A stretch of DNA of 64,000 bases from Escallonia rubra (Eukaryota; Streptophyta; Magnoliopsida; Escalloniales; Escalloniaceae). Each line of letters starts with the position of its first letter. Within the stretch, counting starts at the first letter, position 1. Both the position numbers and the translations under genes were made by a program. The DNA lies in NCBI GenBank assembly GCA_033065855.1, contig JAVXUO010001389.1, positions 1 through 64,000 on the forward strand, given 5' to 3'. Shown here one piece after another: positions 1 through 12,595 of the stretch. A model generated the notes under the pieces. The model saw nothing but the letters and a program-made list of their open reading frames with translations, had not been told where the DNA came from and made no database searches.

Positions 1-3000
1 TACACAAAAATTAATTTTAGAAAAAAGAGATTGAAGACCTCAATTTTACTCTTTCAAAATTTACACAAGGAAGAGAGAATTTGGATATTCTTTTGGGTAA
101 ACAAAGATGTGTCTTTCAGAAAAGTGGAATTGGTTATGATCCTTCAAAGAAGCAAAAGGACTACAAAAATTTTTTTAACAAAAGTTTAGTTTCCTGTTCA
201 CCATTTACTCTCTGTACTGTTTGTAACAAGAAGGGACATTTAGTTAAAAATTGTCCTCTTAATCTTATTAAAAAACAGTCATCTCCTTCTTTTACTAAGA
301 AGAAAATGAAACATGTATGGGTGCCAAAATCTTCTTTATCTAATCTTCCAGGACCCAAGAAAGTGTGGTACCTAAACGAACGCCAGAATCTGTTGTAGGT
401 ATGCTTGAAAGCAAGGGTAGACTGCAACAAATGGATTCTCGACAGCGGTTGTTCAAGACATATGACAGGTGATCGTTCTCTTTTTCTCTCACATCACTCC
501 GAAAAATCCGGGCTCGGTCACTTGGAGACAACTCAAATGGTACATCATCGGTAAAGGTAAAATTGGCACTGGCTCCATTTATTGACAACGTCTCCTTAGT
601 TGACGGTTTAAAGTTTAATTTGATAAGTATCAGTCAACTAATCGATAGTGGTCACAAAGTTCAGTTTGAAGGCGAAAAATGTCTTATCAGTCATGCCTCG
701 GATGGGAGTACGCTGATCGGTAAAAGAGATGGTAACATTTATACTCTGTCTTTTGATGCATCTGACCATTCCCGTGAAGTATGTCTTTCTGTTCAGCACA
801 ATGATATTTGGTTGTGGCATCGTAGATTAGGTCATGTTCACATGGATCTCATTAAGAAACTTCTCTCGAAAGATCTCGTCAGAGGCTTACCAAACTTGAG
901 ATTTATCAAGGATAAAATCTGTGATGCCTGTCAATATGGTAAACAGTCAAAAATTTCTTTTCAAGCCAAAAATGTTGTTTCAACCTCTCGTCCTCTTCAA
1001 CTCCTTCATTTAGATCTTTTTGGTCCTACTAGAAATGCTAGCCTTGGTGGTAAATTTTATGCCTTCGTCATTGTTGACGATTTTTCAAGATACACCTGGG
1101 TTCTTTTTTTAACTCGTAAAGATGAAGCGTTTGAAAAATTTTTCAGTCTTGTTAAACAGCTTCAAAATGAGAAGGAGTTGAAACTTGTCAAAATTCGAAG
1201 TGATCATGGCGGTGAATTTGAAAAAGATTTTATTCCTTTTTGTATTCAAAATGGCATTTCACATGAGTTTTCTGCCCCTCGGACACCCCAACAAAATGGA
1301 GTTGTTGAGAGAAAAAGAATCGTACTCTTCAAGAAATGGCCAGAACTATGCTTCAAGAAAACTCTTTGCCAAAATATTTTTTTTTTTTTTTCGTCAACAC
1401 TTCCTGTTACGTATTGAACAGAGTACTCATCAGACCAATTCTTGATAAAACTCCTTACGAATTGTTCTCAAATCGAAAACCAAAAATCGATTATTTCAGG
1501 GTTTTCGGTTGCAAATGTTTTATTTTGAACAATCGTGAGAATTTAGGAAAGTTCGATGCAAAGTCTGATGAGGGAATATTTCTTGGTTATTCATTAAAGA
1601 GTAGAGCATATAGAATTTATAACCGTAAGTCTTTGACCATTGAAGAATCTATGCATGTTGTTTTTGAAGAATCTAATGTTGAACAAACAAGTAAGATTGC
1701 AGGTGATGATGATGACGAACTCTCCAAGGATTTGAACAACAATCTTAATGTCTCCTCAACTGAGGGGGAGTGTTCAACTTCTCGCAATAATAACGATGAA
1801 ACTTTGCCTCTTCCAAAAAGCTGGAGATATTCTTCTAGTCATCCATTAGACCAAGTTATAGGCAATGTGGAACGCGGAGTTACAACTCGGTCTACGGTAA
1901 ATCTTTTCTGTAAGGATTTTGCTTTTCTTTCTCAAATAGAGCCTAAAAATATTTCAGAGGCTCTAAATGATTCTGAGTGGATTCTTGCCATGCAAGATGA
2001 ATTGAATCAATTTGAGCGAAGCGATGTTTGGACACTTGTTCCGGCTCCTGTTCAACAAAAGGTCATTGGAACCAAGTGGGTTTTTCGAAACAAACTTGAT
2101 GAAGATGGCCATATTGTTCGTAACAAAGCTAGACTCGTTGCTCAAGGATACAATCAAGTCGAAGGGATTGATTTTGATGAAACTTTTGCCCCTGTTGCAC
2201 GACTTGAAGCTATCCGAATTCTTTTGGCATTTTCATGTCATTTGAACTTCAAACTTTTTCAAATGGACGTGAAAAGTGCTTTCTTGAATGGGGTAATACA
2301 AGAGGAAGTTTTTGTTAAACAACCTCCCGGTTTTGAAAATGAAAAATATCCCAATCATGTCTTTAAATTGAAAAAGGCTTTGTATGGTCTTAAACAAGCT
2401 CCTCGAGCTTGGTATGATCGTCTTAGCAGCTTCCTCATTGATCATGGATTCTCTCGTGGCAAAGTCGATACTACTCTCTTTACAAAAACTCGTAGTTCCC
2501 ATATTTTAATCGTTCAAATTTATGTTGATGACATTATTTTTGGTGCCACTAACAATGATCTTTGTCAAGAATTTGCTGAAAATATGCGCAGAGAATTTGA
2601 GATGAGCATGATGGGTGAACTTACTTTTTTTCTTGGACTTCAAATCAAGCAGTCCAAAGACGGAATTTTTATCAATCAGTCTAAGTACACTCGGGAACTT
2701 TTGAAAAGGTTTGGCTTGGAAAATGCTAAACCTAGAGGTACTCCTATTTCCCCCAGCGTCAATCTTATCAAAGATGAAAATGGTAAAGATGTCGATAGTA
2801 AACTTTTTCGTGGTATGATTGGCAGTTTACTTTACCTTACTGCTTCTAGACCTGACATCATGTTTAGTGTGTGCATTTGTGCCCGTTTTCAAGCCTGCCC
2901 CAAAGAATCTCATTTATCTGCTGTTAAACGTATTTTTAAATATCTCTCTGGTACTCTAAACTTAGGTCTCTGGTATCCTCGTAATTCTTCAATAGATCTA

Positions 3001-3489
3001 GTTGGTTTTTCAGATTCTGATTATGCGGGTTGTCTTGTTGATCGTAAGAGTACTAGTGGCACCTGTCAGTTTCTCGGCGATGCTTTAGTTTCCTGGCACA
3101 GTAAGAAACAGACATCTGTGGCTCTATCCACCGCTGAAGCGGAATATGTTGCAGCTGGAAGCTGTTGTGCCCAAGTTTTATGGATGCGTCAAACCTTACA
3201 AGATTTTGGTGTCTCTTTAGCGCTTATTCCTATTATGTGCGACAGTAGCAGTGCTATCGATATTAGTAAAAATCCTGTCCAACACTCACGCACTAAGCAC
3301 ATCGATATTCGTCATCACTTTCTCCGCGACAATGTTCAAAAGGGGTTAATTGAACTTAAGAAAGTTGGCTCTGAAGATCAGCTCGCCGATATCTTTACAA
3401 AACCTTTAGCTGAATCATCTTTCTGTTCTCTTCGTCGTCGTTTGGGAATGTGCGATCTGAGTTAAGTTTTGGCTGTCTAAAATTCACCT

Positions 3490-3720
3490 TTTCAGTCGAC
3501 TCAACCCCTTTCAGTCGACTAAACCCCTTTTCATTCGACTCAACCCCTTTCAGTCGACTAAACCCCTTTTCAGTCGACTGAACCCCTTTCAGTCGACTCA
3601 ACCCCTTTTCATTCAACTCAACCCCCTTCAGTCGACTCAACCCCCTTCAGTCGACTCAACACTCTTCAGTCGACTCAAATGTTCACTTTCAGTCGACTCA
3701 ACCCCCTACAGTCGACTAAC
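3490..3720 (+). repeat. Tandem array of CAGTCGACTC-type units between pol and the 3' ORF
   Basis: About 13 imperfect copies of an 18-19 bp unit consisting of CAGTCGACT(C/A)AA followed by a C-rich spacer, starting just after the pol stop. Each unit carries the palindromic SalI-like core GTCGAC. The array separates pol from the 3' coding region and may reflect replication slippage or a cis element of the retrotransposon. The same palindrome recurs in the unrelated-position repeats of the second Sirevirus (34.3-34.5, 37.4 and 43.4-43.6 kb). Confidence 0.85.
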
Positions 3721-3848
3721 ACTCTTTTGCCTATTTATATGCCACCTTTTTCACTTTTACTTTTTACTGTTTCCCTTTTTCACTGTGTCTGTCACTTTCA
3801 CTATTTCTCTCCTCTTTCTCTTGTCCACCTGTCACTCCACGGACCCAC

Positions 3849-5876
3849 ATGGCGTCAAACCAACGAAATCAAAGTCGTCGTCGCTACATTATTCAATCTG
3901 ACGAAGACAACGATGGGTCTCCGCCTTCCACCAATGCCGCGCCTGCCGCTGTTGCTGCTCCACCGTCTGCCGCTGTCACTGTTCCACCGCCGACCACCCG
4001 TCCTCGTACCCGTCAAGCATCCAACGCTGCTTCACGTCGTACGACCTCCGCAACTGTCCCTTCGTCATCAGCACCGTCCTCTTCAGGTACTGTAGTTCCT
4101 CCTCCTCCTCCCCATGCCTCTTCTTCGTCTGCCCCTCCACCATCCTGCCCACCCCCAACTTGCCCATACACTTCATCTTCTGACATCCTTCACATTCCCC
4201 ATTTCTTTCCTACTCCCGAAGACCAACTTCAATATTACACCCTTTACGTCAATCGGGAAGTCATCCCCGGTCGCCCAAGTGACGTCAATCTTATGACGCA
4301 ACTTGGTGTTACTGCTCTGTTTGAGCGAATGGGATGCCTCTCCATTCTCTCTCCCCCTCTACTTACTATCCTGCTCTGGTTCGCATGTTCTACTCCAATT
4401 TGCACTTTGATGCCCAACCCCCTACTTTTCTGACCTCATATGTGAATGGGGTCCACATTCGTCTTGATGCCACCACTTTGGCACAGATTTTTGGCTTCGA
4501 AAATCAATCTTCTACTCTTGTTTTCACTGCAAACACTTGGTGTACCTCCGGTTCTTTTACCCCTCTCCAACAGACCCAAACACTCTTAGGGGACCCCTAT
4601 CACTCATCCCCGTAAACCACAGTTAAGTGACATGTCCCCTCTTTCTCGCGTTCTTCACCTTATTCTCTGTTACAATCTTTCGGCTCGTTCTGGCTCTTAT
4701 GCCACTTTCTCCTACTTAGATATCATTCTTCTCACCCATTTTCTTAGGGGTTCCCCGTTAAACATTGCCGGCATCATCATGCTTGTCATGCATGCCCGAA
4801 AAAACAAGTCTACTGCAAACCTTCCCTTCGGCCTTCTTTTGACTCGAGTTTTTGAACATTTTAATGTTCCCTTGCCTACCTCTAACTCGGAACGCATCAT
4901 TCTTCCGAGTCATCATGTGCTCGACGAAACTTCTCTTCGTCGCGCCGGCTTCACCATCCGCTTCGATCTCTCCTCCAACACTGCCCTGCTTGAACGACCT
5001 TCCCAGTCTGTCCCAGCTTCCATTTCTGCTCCCTTTACTGCTCCTGACATTCCGTCAGCCCCCTCTTCTGCTTCAATTCCCCATTTTTCACCACCCCCAC
5101 CTCCTTCTCCTCCGTTCATTCCTCCTGCTCCTACTGACCCTTCCACCTCAGCTCCTCCTCACCCTGCTGATCCCTTCTTCACCAGCCCTCTCAACGATTT
5201 TTCCAATCTTGACTTTGATGAATTTCTCACTTCTGATCACCCCGACCTCTCTGACACCCTTTCTCGCATCTCAACCTCAATTCAGCTTATTCTCGAATCC
5301 CAAACCACTCTTGCTGCTTCTGTAACCAATAACCACACCATTCTTCTTCAAGAGCTTGCTGCTCTTCAGCAGTCGGTTCAACATTCTTCCGCCCAGCTCC
5401 TTTCCAACCAGATAGATTTTCACAACCTCCTAAATGACCTTACTGCTAACCTTACCTCTATCCCTCTCAATCACACCCCCATTCTTGAAACCTTTTAACG
5501 GATGCAGCATGACCTTCACCACCAGCAAGAGGTTGCCCTTCAGGATCATCGCCGCCAGGCCCATCTCACGACGAGCATTCTGACTGAACAGAACCGTTAT
5601 TTGGCGCATCAGACTTTCGATCAGGCGCATGGCTTTCGGGTGACTCGTCCCGATATCTTTCCCTCTCACCATACTGGCAACTACGGGGAAGAATGGTTCT
5701 TCAACCCGCATCTTCCTTACAATCCCCCGCCGCCGCGATCTCCTCGCGTTGTTGAAGTGGTTGAAGTTCCCACCACAGATCCGCCGCCTGCTGCTGCGCC
5801 CCGTACTCGTCAGTCTGCTCCACCGCCCAATGATCCGTCATCCTCTGCCCAAGGTTCTCGCCGCCGTCGGCCCTAG
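3849..5876 (+). other. Extra coding region downstream of pol in the Sirevirus (env-like position)
   Basis: Fossil coding region in the place where Sireviruses carry their additional gene. It begins with a Ser/Pro/Ala-rich segment, followed by a domain with a TSYVNGVHIRLD-type motif, then another Pro-rich stretch, a hydrophilic helical region and a basic C-terminus. The middle domain resembles the putative plant-transposon domain found in many plant retroelements, and a related region occupies the same place in the second Sirevirus (35.56-36.65 kb). Its role is unknown; an envelope function is not supported by any visible signal peptide or membrane anchor. It is broken, with about two interruptions. 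Confidence 0.7.
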
Positions 5877-5930
5877 TTTTTATTTATTCATTCTTTGTTA
5901 TCCTGGATACCCCCTCTTTTTGCTTTGACA

Positions 5931-6087
5931 AAGGGGGAGAACATGTATTAATCAGTCGTTCTTTTTGCATCTGTATTAAATCTGTTCATTATTTAAAGAT
6001 GCTCTTTCTATTATTCTTTTATGCGATGGTTATCTGATTAAGGGGGAGTATGTCTTTTAATATTGTCATCATCAAAAAGGGGGAGAT
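5931..6087 (+). promoter_or_regulatory. Three polypurine tracts before the 3' LTR
   Basis: The AAGGGGGAG core occurs near 5931, 6042 and 6078, the last immediately before the LTR start. Polypurine tracts prime plus-strand DNA synthesis in LTR retrotransposons; multiple near-identical copies are a known Sirevirus feature. Confidence 0.85.
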
Positions 6088-7509
6088 TGTTGACTTGTTG
6101 ATTTTGATGATTTCGGACTTAACTTATCTAAACTTTAATCTGACAATATTATTGAAGGTAAAACATTTCAGGTTTTATCTTAATCAAACAAAGACATAAT
6201 CTTGACATGGATGACAGAGATTGACAGAGATTTTGCACGACCTTGACAATGGATGACAAAGACTTTGGACTCAAGCTTTGGACTACACAGAAAGATTCAA
6301 GATCTTAAAGTATATTTTTTCTTGTTTTAGTCTTTTCTTTTAATATCCTTTCTTAAAGGATCTGACAGAAATTCTAGTAAAGAACGAAGCCAAGTGTTTT
6401 TAGTCGAAGTCAAGTTTTTGAGTCGAAACCAAAACTTTCAGTCGAAGCTAAGACGTGTAGTCGAGGCTAAGACTTTCAGTCGAAGCCAAGTGTGTTTTAG
6501 TCGAAGCTAAGACGTTTAGTCGAAGCTAAGACTTTCAGTCGAAGCTAAGACGTTTAGTCGAAGCTAAGACTTTCAGTCGAAGCCAAGTGTGTTTTAGTCG
6601 AAGCTAAGACGTTTAGTCGAAGCTAAGACTTTCAGTCGAAGCCAAGTGTGTTTTAGTCGAAGCTAAGACGTTTAGTCGAAGCTAAGACTTTCAGTCGAAG
6701 CTAAGACGTTTAGTCGAAGCTAAGACTTTCAGTCGAAGCTAAGACGTTTAGTCGAAGCTAAGACTTTCAGTCGAAGCTAAGACGTTTAGTCGAAGCTAAG
6801 ATTTTTTAGTCGAAGCAAATCTTTTTGGTCGAAGGCGAGACTTTAAGTCGAAGCCAAGACTTTCAGTCGAAGCCAAAACATTTGAGTCGAAGCTAAAATG
6901 CTTTAGTCGAATCCTTCTCACTTGGCTTTTCTACCTAACTGTCCTCTATTTCCTTCCTGTATAAATAGGGAATCAGTTAGCGCATTTATTAACTTTTTCT
7001 CTCGCGCAAATTTTCATTCTGAAACAACTCTCTCATCTCATTCTCTTATTCTTATCAATTATCTTTTGAGTGAGTTTATTTTTAGAAAAAGTTCAGTGTA
7101 AGCTTCTTGGTTTTGTTCTTGAAAGGATTTAGATCTTCCCACCTAAGAAGGCTTAGCTTTAAAACTTTCATTGTATATTCTGCTCAAAAAGGAGCCTGAT
7201 TATTGCATTCAAATTGTAATCTCTTTTCACTTGTAATCTGTTGGAAACCTAGGAAGGGTTTCGGATATTGTACTGAGGTTTGAGCTAGCACCCGAAGCTA
7301 GCTGGTATAGTGAAAGGCTCGAGTAGGTCTCCCTTGTGTGGAGTGCTCGAGGACTGGACGTAGGCTGGTGGGGCCGAACCAGTATAAATCTCTGTGTTGA
7401 TCTTGTTATTGTTGTATCCGTCTTTACGTTGTAATCTTAATTTTTAAATTCATATCTTAAGTTGAAAAACACCTATTCACCCCCCTCTAGGTGTATTTAG
7501 GGACCTACA
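6088..7509 (+). repeat. 3' LTR of the first Sirevirus (1422 bp)
   Basis: Starts TGTTGACTTG directly after the last polypurine tract and ends GGGACCTACA. The 3' part has the pyrimidine-rich TTCACCCCCCTCT block seen just before the primer-binding site in Sirevirus LTRs; the second Sirevirus has the same block at its LTR end. A TATA-like TATAAATAGG lies near 6961-6970, the probable promoter. Start and end were set by comparison with family structure, since the partner LTR is not in the window. Confidence 0.85.
6384..6915 (+). repeat. AGTCGAAGC tandem array within the LTR
   Basis: Roughly 25-30 copies of an AGTCGAAGC(T/C)AAG motif spaced about 18-22 bp, with higher-order units such as GACGTTTAGTCGAAGCTAAG and ACTTTCAGTCGAAGCTAAG alternating. 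It sits upstream of the LTR TATA box, where enhancer repeats would be expected. Copies in the centre are nearly identical, which indicates recent unequal exchange or slippage. Confidence 0.88.
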
Positions 7510-7525
7510 AGTTAATGGGTTAAGA

Positions 7526-8747
7526 CAGGGATGACAATTTGATCCGCAACCGGCGGATATTCGATCCGATAGGAGCGGGTTTTTTGTACTTTGACCGGGG
7601 CATGGGGCGGGTATGAGTTTTAAAATTTTAACCCGCACCGGGTACGGGTCGGGTTTGGTATGCAGTTTAGACCGCCCCGTACCCGCCCCGAACCCGCCCG
7701 CATATAATTCTATCCTAACCCTAAATCTAATCAGAGTCGTCCTACTCTCTTATATAAATAGAGTCATGAAAAACCCTAGCATCAGCCTCTCACTTCTCTA
7801 AATCTTCTTCTGTCTCTTCTCACTTCCGTGGTGCCGTCAGACTTGGCCTATTCTCCCACCGCCTATCATCTCCTCCGTGGACCACCTCTCAACCAAACAC
7901 CATCCACCGTTATACCTTCAGTTGCGGCTCTGCTCGTGGAGGGATCTGCTCGCCAAGTGTCGCGACTGTGATGCGCCGAATCAAAAGCACCGGCGCAAGC
8001 TTGAAACATCCAAATGTTGATGTTGCGATCCCATACAAGAGAGTCAAAGCAATGGGTTGTGTTCTTAGTGTGAAGATTTGCAGTTTTGAAATTTTGCAGA
8101 TAAGATATATTTGCAATTTTTGTAAGTTTCTTTAGTTTAGATACAATCCCATACCAGAAAATCAAAGCAATGGGCTAGCTTCTTATTTGTAGTTTTGATA
8201 GACTTGCAGATCTGATAGATTTGCAATTTGATAAGTTCTTTAGTTTTATTATTTCTTGGATTTTATGTTTACAGCACTAGGTAGAAGATTTACGGGTGGA
8301 ATTGCTTCAAGGCCTTGCCGTGAAATGAGAAAAAGTGAAAAACCAAGTTATTGTAGTTATCATTTCTCTTAGGTGCCAGCTGCATATAGTTCTCATTTGG
8401 GTGCAAAACCTAGAACTTATTTTATGTCCTCTGTTGGGTGCAAAACCTCGAGGGGCTGAAATGTTGCCAATGCATGACCCTCCCATGATAACTACGGAAA
8501 GATAATACTGCAATAATGCAAACTGCATTGAGAAGAATCCTATACTAAGTTTGGAGATAAAATTCAAAATTATAGAGGTCGGGGCGGATCGGGGCGGGAA
8601 TGGATTTTCTAATACTCTATCGGATCGGGGATGGTATTCCCATCCCTTGACCCGGTGCCGGGGCGGGGCGGGGCAGTCTGTTAGGACTACCGGGGCGGGT
8701 ACGGATTTCATAAAATCCGTATCCGCCCCGCCCCATTGCCATCCCTA
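7526..8747. mobile_element. Non-autonomous Ac-like hAT transposon (hAT-1)
   Basis: Left end CAGGGATGACAAT, right end (reversed) TAGGGATGGCAAT: the C/T mismatch at the first base is the same as in maize Ac. Flanks are a near-perfect 8-bp target duplication, GGTTAAGA (7518-7525) and GGTTAAGT (8748-8755). Subterminal regions are full of GGGGCGGG/CCCGCCCC words, as expected for hAT transposase binding. No transposase is encoded. The middle holds TATATAAATA at 7751 followed by AAACCCTAGC and pyrimidine-rich leader-like DNA, resembling a plant promoter and 5' UTR, and a duplicated 35-bp segment (about 8018-8056 and 8143-8176). It inserted 16 bp beyond the Sirevirus LTR. Confidence 0.9.
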
Positions 8748-8755
8748 GGTTAAGT

Positions 8756-10839
8756 CCTTGTGATCCGAATGATTACTAGTACATCCTCATTTTCCTTCAT
8801 TGTTTAATGGGTCAAAAGTTAGAGAAATTTCTTGTCCTTTCCTTGAACAACCCTGAACATCCATGTGAATTCATCAGCCTCTCACCTTTCTTACGTGTAA
8901 TTCACCATGGTGGCTGTAGCCACATAACTCCAATACTGGTTCATTATTGTTTACTCTTTTGCCGTAATGAGTTTATACAAACTCTAATTTCAGCAATTCT
9001 ATTTCTATTGAACTCGTGTATATCTCCTACTCATTATATAATCAAATTCAAGTGTGTTCTATAATATTTTTGGACACTCTACTTCAATTGCTTTGAAGAG
9101 GTCAAGTGCCGTTTTTGCTACATAACATTGTTCAACTTAGGATCAGCATTTGACCTGAGTCGTCGTCCGTTACATGTATATAGCACTCAGTTTGGATCGT
9201 GTAGGCAATTTTTGGTGTCTTGCCTAATTTATTGAATGTATTTATAGGTAATTCTTGTGAGCCATGTCACAGTGTATGTGACTTTTTTGTTTCTGACTTA
9301 TCCATGTGGATTGAAATGTGGGCTAGCTCAGAGGGATGAGCTAGAGATCGTGGTCTTATTTTCTGAACCTGGTTACTCGTGTCAGTGATGACATGTGTGA
9401 TCTTATTCTGAATGACTCTTTAGTGTCTGTTTCCGTACAAAGATATATTTTTGCATTTTGAAATTCGGTCTACTATCTGTTCCGTTAATATTCTGTATCT
9501 CCGTAATCTTATTTTTTCAGATATTTTTGTGTTCCTTTTGATTGGTCCGTTGAGCGACCTTACTGGGCATTTGGTTCACTCCCTTATTATTTTCCTTTCA
9601 GGCGATCAGTAGGTGAAATTGAATTTCAGGGCTAGCGGTGTGACTGAGAGCTAGCAATTTTATATCATAGTCAGTATTAGCAGTTTAGTTTTGCATTTAG
9701 TTTGGTTATTTTTAGAAAGTACAATAGGGGGACCTATGTGGATTAGGATGATTAATTTGAAACTCCGTGTAGGAGTAATTTGGGGACTTAATTACTGTTT
9801 TAAGTCTATTGGCCATGTAATTATGTGACTTGGAGATTTTTTTAGATGCTTTGAATAACCAGTTTGGGAAACTTTTGGAATTTTGGGATTTTCTGTCTTT
9901 ATTGATTCGAAATTAACAGTTTTTAACCCGTGTGTTACATACGGAAATGAATTTTAAGAAATGCCACAGAAAATTAGAATTAAAAAATCGTATGCAAAAG
10001 AACTACTCTAGGAGCAAAGATGAGAGATATAATAGGAGATTTGAATTTTGATTTTCAGTTAGGATATGAAATTACCCTGATCGAGGAGATAATGATTAAG
10101 AGATAATATATGAATCAATTTTAAAAGAGAGTAAACAATAATGGCCTAGGTTGGAAGTTCTAATCGTACACAAAGTATTGTATATTGAAAAGGAAGGAGA
10201 ATATTTGTGTCAAATAATTAGCATTTCTTATATGACACGTGGCAAGCAGAAAGAACTTGATTTTGGGCAAATTTTTTTGGGAATAATTGTGGAATAAGAT
10301 ATTAATTAGATTAATAAAATAATAATAATTATAGAAACTTGATTGAGATGCAATAATTACAAATTACTTTTGAAATTTAAATTTAAACTGATAAGAAAAA
10401 TTTTAACTGATTGGAGAGAGATAACTGAATTAAAAAATTAAAGTGATAATGGTAAGTAATTAAAGTTAGTTTATATAAAAATAAATTAAATCCACATGAC
10501 AAAAAGAGATAATGTCCACGTAGGCAGTGACGTGGCAACATTCTCTCAATTTCGACTTTCATATATATATATATATATATAATTAGATTAGCTGAATGCT
10601 TTGCTTAGTGATATTTGACCGCTAGGGTTAGCAGATAAGTCAAAAATTCAAAAGTAACAGCTTTACCTAATTAGAGTGTAAGCTATGGTTGATGAAATAA
10701 CCATGTAAACAAATATTCGTACTATTGTTTCTTCCTAAATATGACCGTCCCATACTTGAGACTATATTTTCGGACAGTGACCTGTAGAGCTAGTTAATAT
10801 CCAAGTTCATAAAGACCAAAAATTTACGACACTTTCACT
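8756..10839. other. Intergenic DNA without recognised gene
   Basis: AT-rich sequence with no long reading frame and no protein similarity that I recognise. A (TA)n run occurs at about 10560-10581. Two stretches around 9.3 and 9.6 kb repeat the words GAGCTAG/GCTAGC, but no repeat boundaries could be set. Confidence 0.6.
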
Positions 10840-12595
10840 CAGAGCTGGCAAAAATTTACCTACAACCCATACGACCCAACCCAACCCAACCCGCTGGTTT
10901 TCGGCCACTACGGGTCAACCCCAATCAAACCCGTGAGATGATCAGTCGACCCGCAGGTCAGAATTGGGTTGTTCATATCAACAAGGGTCTGAGCGGGTTG
11001 GACGACTCGACCCGCGGGTCCAAACGGGTTACTATAAAAACAACATAAAAATTTCTAGTTCTGAATGCACACGTCATTCTTCACAATTCGTCGCTCCCGC
11101 TTGGTTATCTCCAAGCGGCGCCTCCCTTTTACCGTGACAACCACCAGGCAGCGCCTCCCCGTTGCCGACTGGTCCGTCCTCCGTCGCTGACAATTCTGCC
11201 CTCGTCGCTGACAGGTCCTCTTTCTATCACCGGCAGCCTCTATTCCCATTTCTCTCACTCCTAAATTTTGGTATCTCTCTTCTCTCAGATCATGTATTGT
11301 TTCTTTAGACTTATTGATCTGATCTGATCTGATCTGATCTTCCTCTCTTATTGATACTATTTTGGTTGGGTTTCTGTAAATGGATTTTTGTGATGATGCC
11401 TCTTTTTGTTTACCTTGGCCTGATGGGATTCTTTCTATGTTTGGAATATTTTGGTTGATATACATCTGGATTTGACGTGGGTTGCCATTTGATTTGACTT
11501 TCTATGTGTATTCTTGTATTGTATTAATTTCCATTTGATGGGTTTTGTCAAATTTTTGTGATATCAATCATATGTATCTGTATTTATGTTAGGTTTTGAA
11601 CCGAAATCAATATAGTACATCACTGTAGAGATTTCTTTTCTTGTTTTTCAGAATTGTTCTTCCCTCTGTAATTTAGTTGTTTGATAAATATGCCTGTAGA
11701 AATCTGAGTGGTTAAGGAAACCCGTCTAAGATAAGGATGTAACAGTTACTGGATTAAGGAGCTGAGGTGCTTAGAAGGGAGTGGCAGCAAAATACAAGCT
11801 GATACGCTTGTCCCCTATGTCTCATCCCATCTAAGATAAGGTGGACAACATAATATGTGTACAAGAAATTACATGTTTCCAAATAAAGTTGAAATTAAGG
11901 TTTGCATATAATTATCCATAACCAAATTAAACCGATGTCCGATGTCTGATGTTTCCCAACGCCTTCCACTTGCTATGAATCTCTTAATAGCTTGATATAC
12001 AGGCCTTTAGTTCCTCCTGTTACTGGCAACACAAATGCCTGCTAATGGAGGACTGAGCCGGAACATTTTTAGCAAGACACTGGTAGAAGCATACTCCACC
12101 TACTTATAATTGATGCTTGCAGCCCAATACTGATTCAAGAAATAGCGACAAACTTAACTTGATGCTGCCTCCTATGTACTCAAAGAGCATTGTAGTGATG
12201 ATACCAGTTTTATTGTGTGCTACTGATTATGAGAAGCATGGGATAAACTTTCTTTGAAAGTGCCACAGATATATCAACTTCTCTCTTAGCTATTTTCTTA
12301 AAGCCATTGGCACACATTTAGATTTAGATCTAAATGACAAATTAAAATCTTAAATCTACAAGAGATGGCAAGAGGCTGGCAATGATGAGTGAGTGTGGAA
12401 GTCATTGGATTTGAGTGTGGAATAGGCCCTTGGACATTGAACTTTGGGGTGGGGGGGGGTTGCGGTGAGGGTTCTTGAGAAGAGTTCTAACTTCACGGCT
12501 AAGTGTTCTAAGAATGGAGCACTCTTAACTAGCAATAGATAAGGGATTTTTTTATTCAATTCTCACTGATCTAACAGTAAGATGGAGAAGACTTA

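Larger units (their letters stand above)
1..7509 (+). mobile_element. Sirevirus-type Ty1/Copia retrotransposon, 5' part outside window
   Basis: Fossil Copia element read left to right: nucleocapsid zinc knuckle (about 80-400), integrase (about 560-1500), reverse transcriptase and RNase H (about 1500-3465), a further reading-frame region downstream of pol (3849-5876), a cluster of polypurine tracts and one LTR. Copia hallmarks include the YVDDIIFG polymerase motif, the ADIFTKPL RNase H end and the [14 protein letters not shown] block. The extra region after pol and the repeated AAGGGGGAG tracts are features of the Sirevirus lineage. The coding part looks fairly young: only a few breaks are visible and most of pol is continuous. 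The left LTR lies outside the window, so age and target duplication cannot be read. Confidence 0.93.

Noticed and set aside
11055-11465. 136-codon minus-strand frame in hAT-2
   Set aside because: Runs antisense through leader-like, (GATCT)n-containing DNA; no domain.
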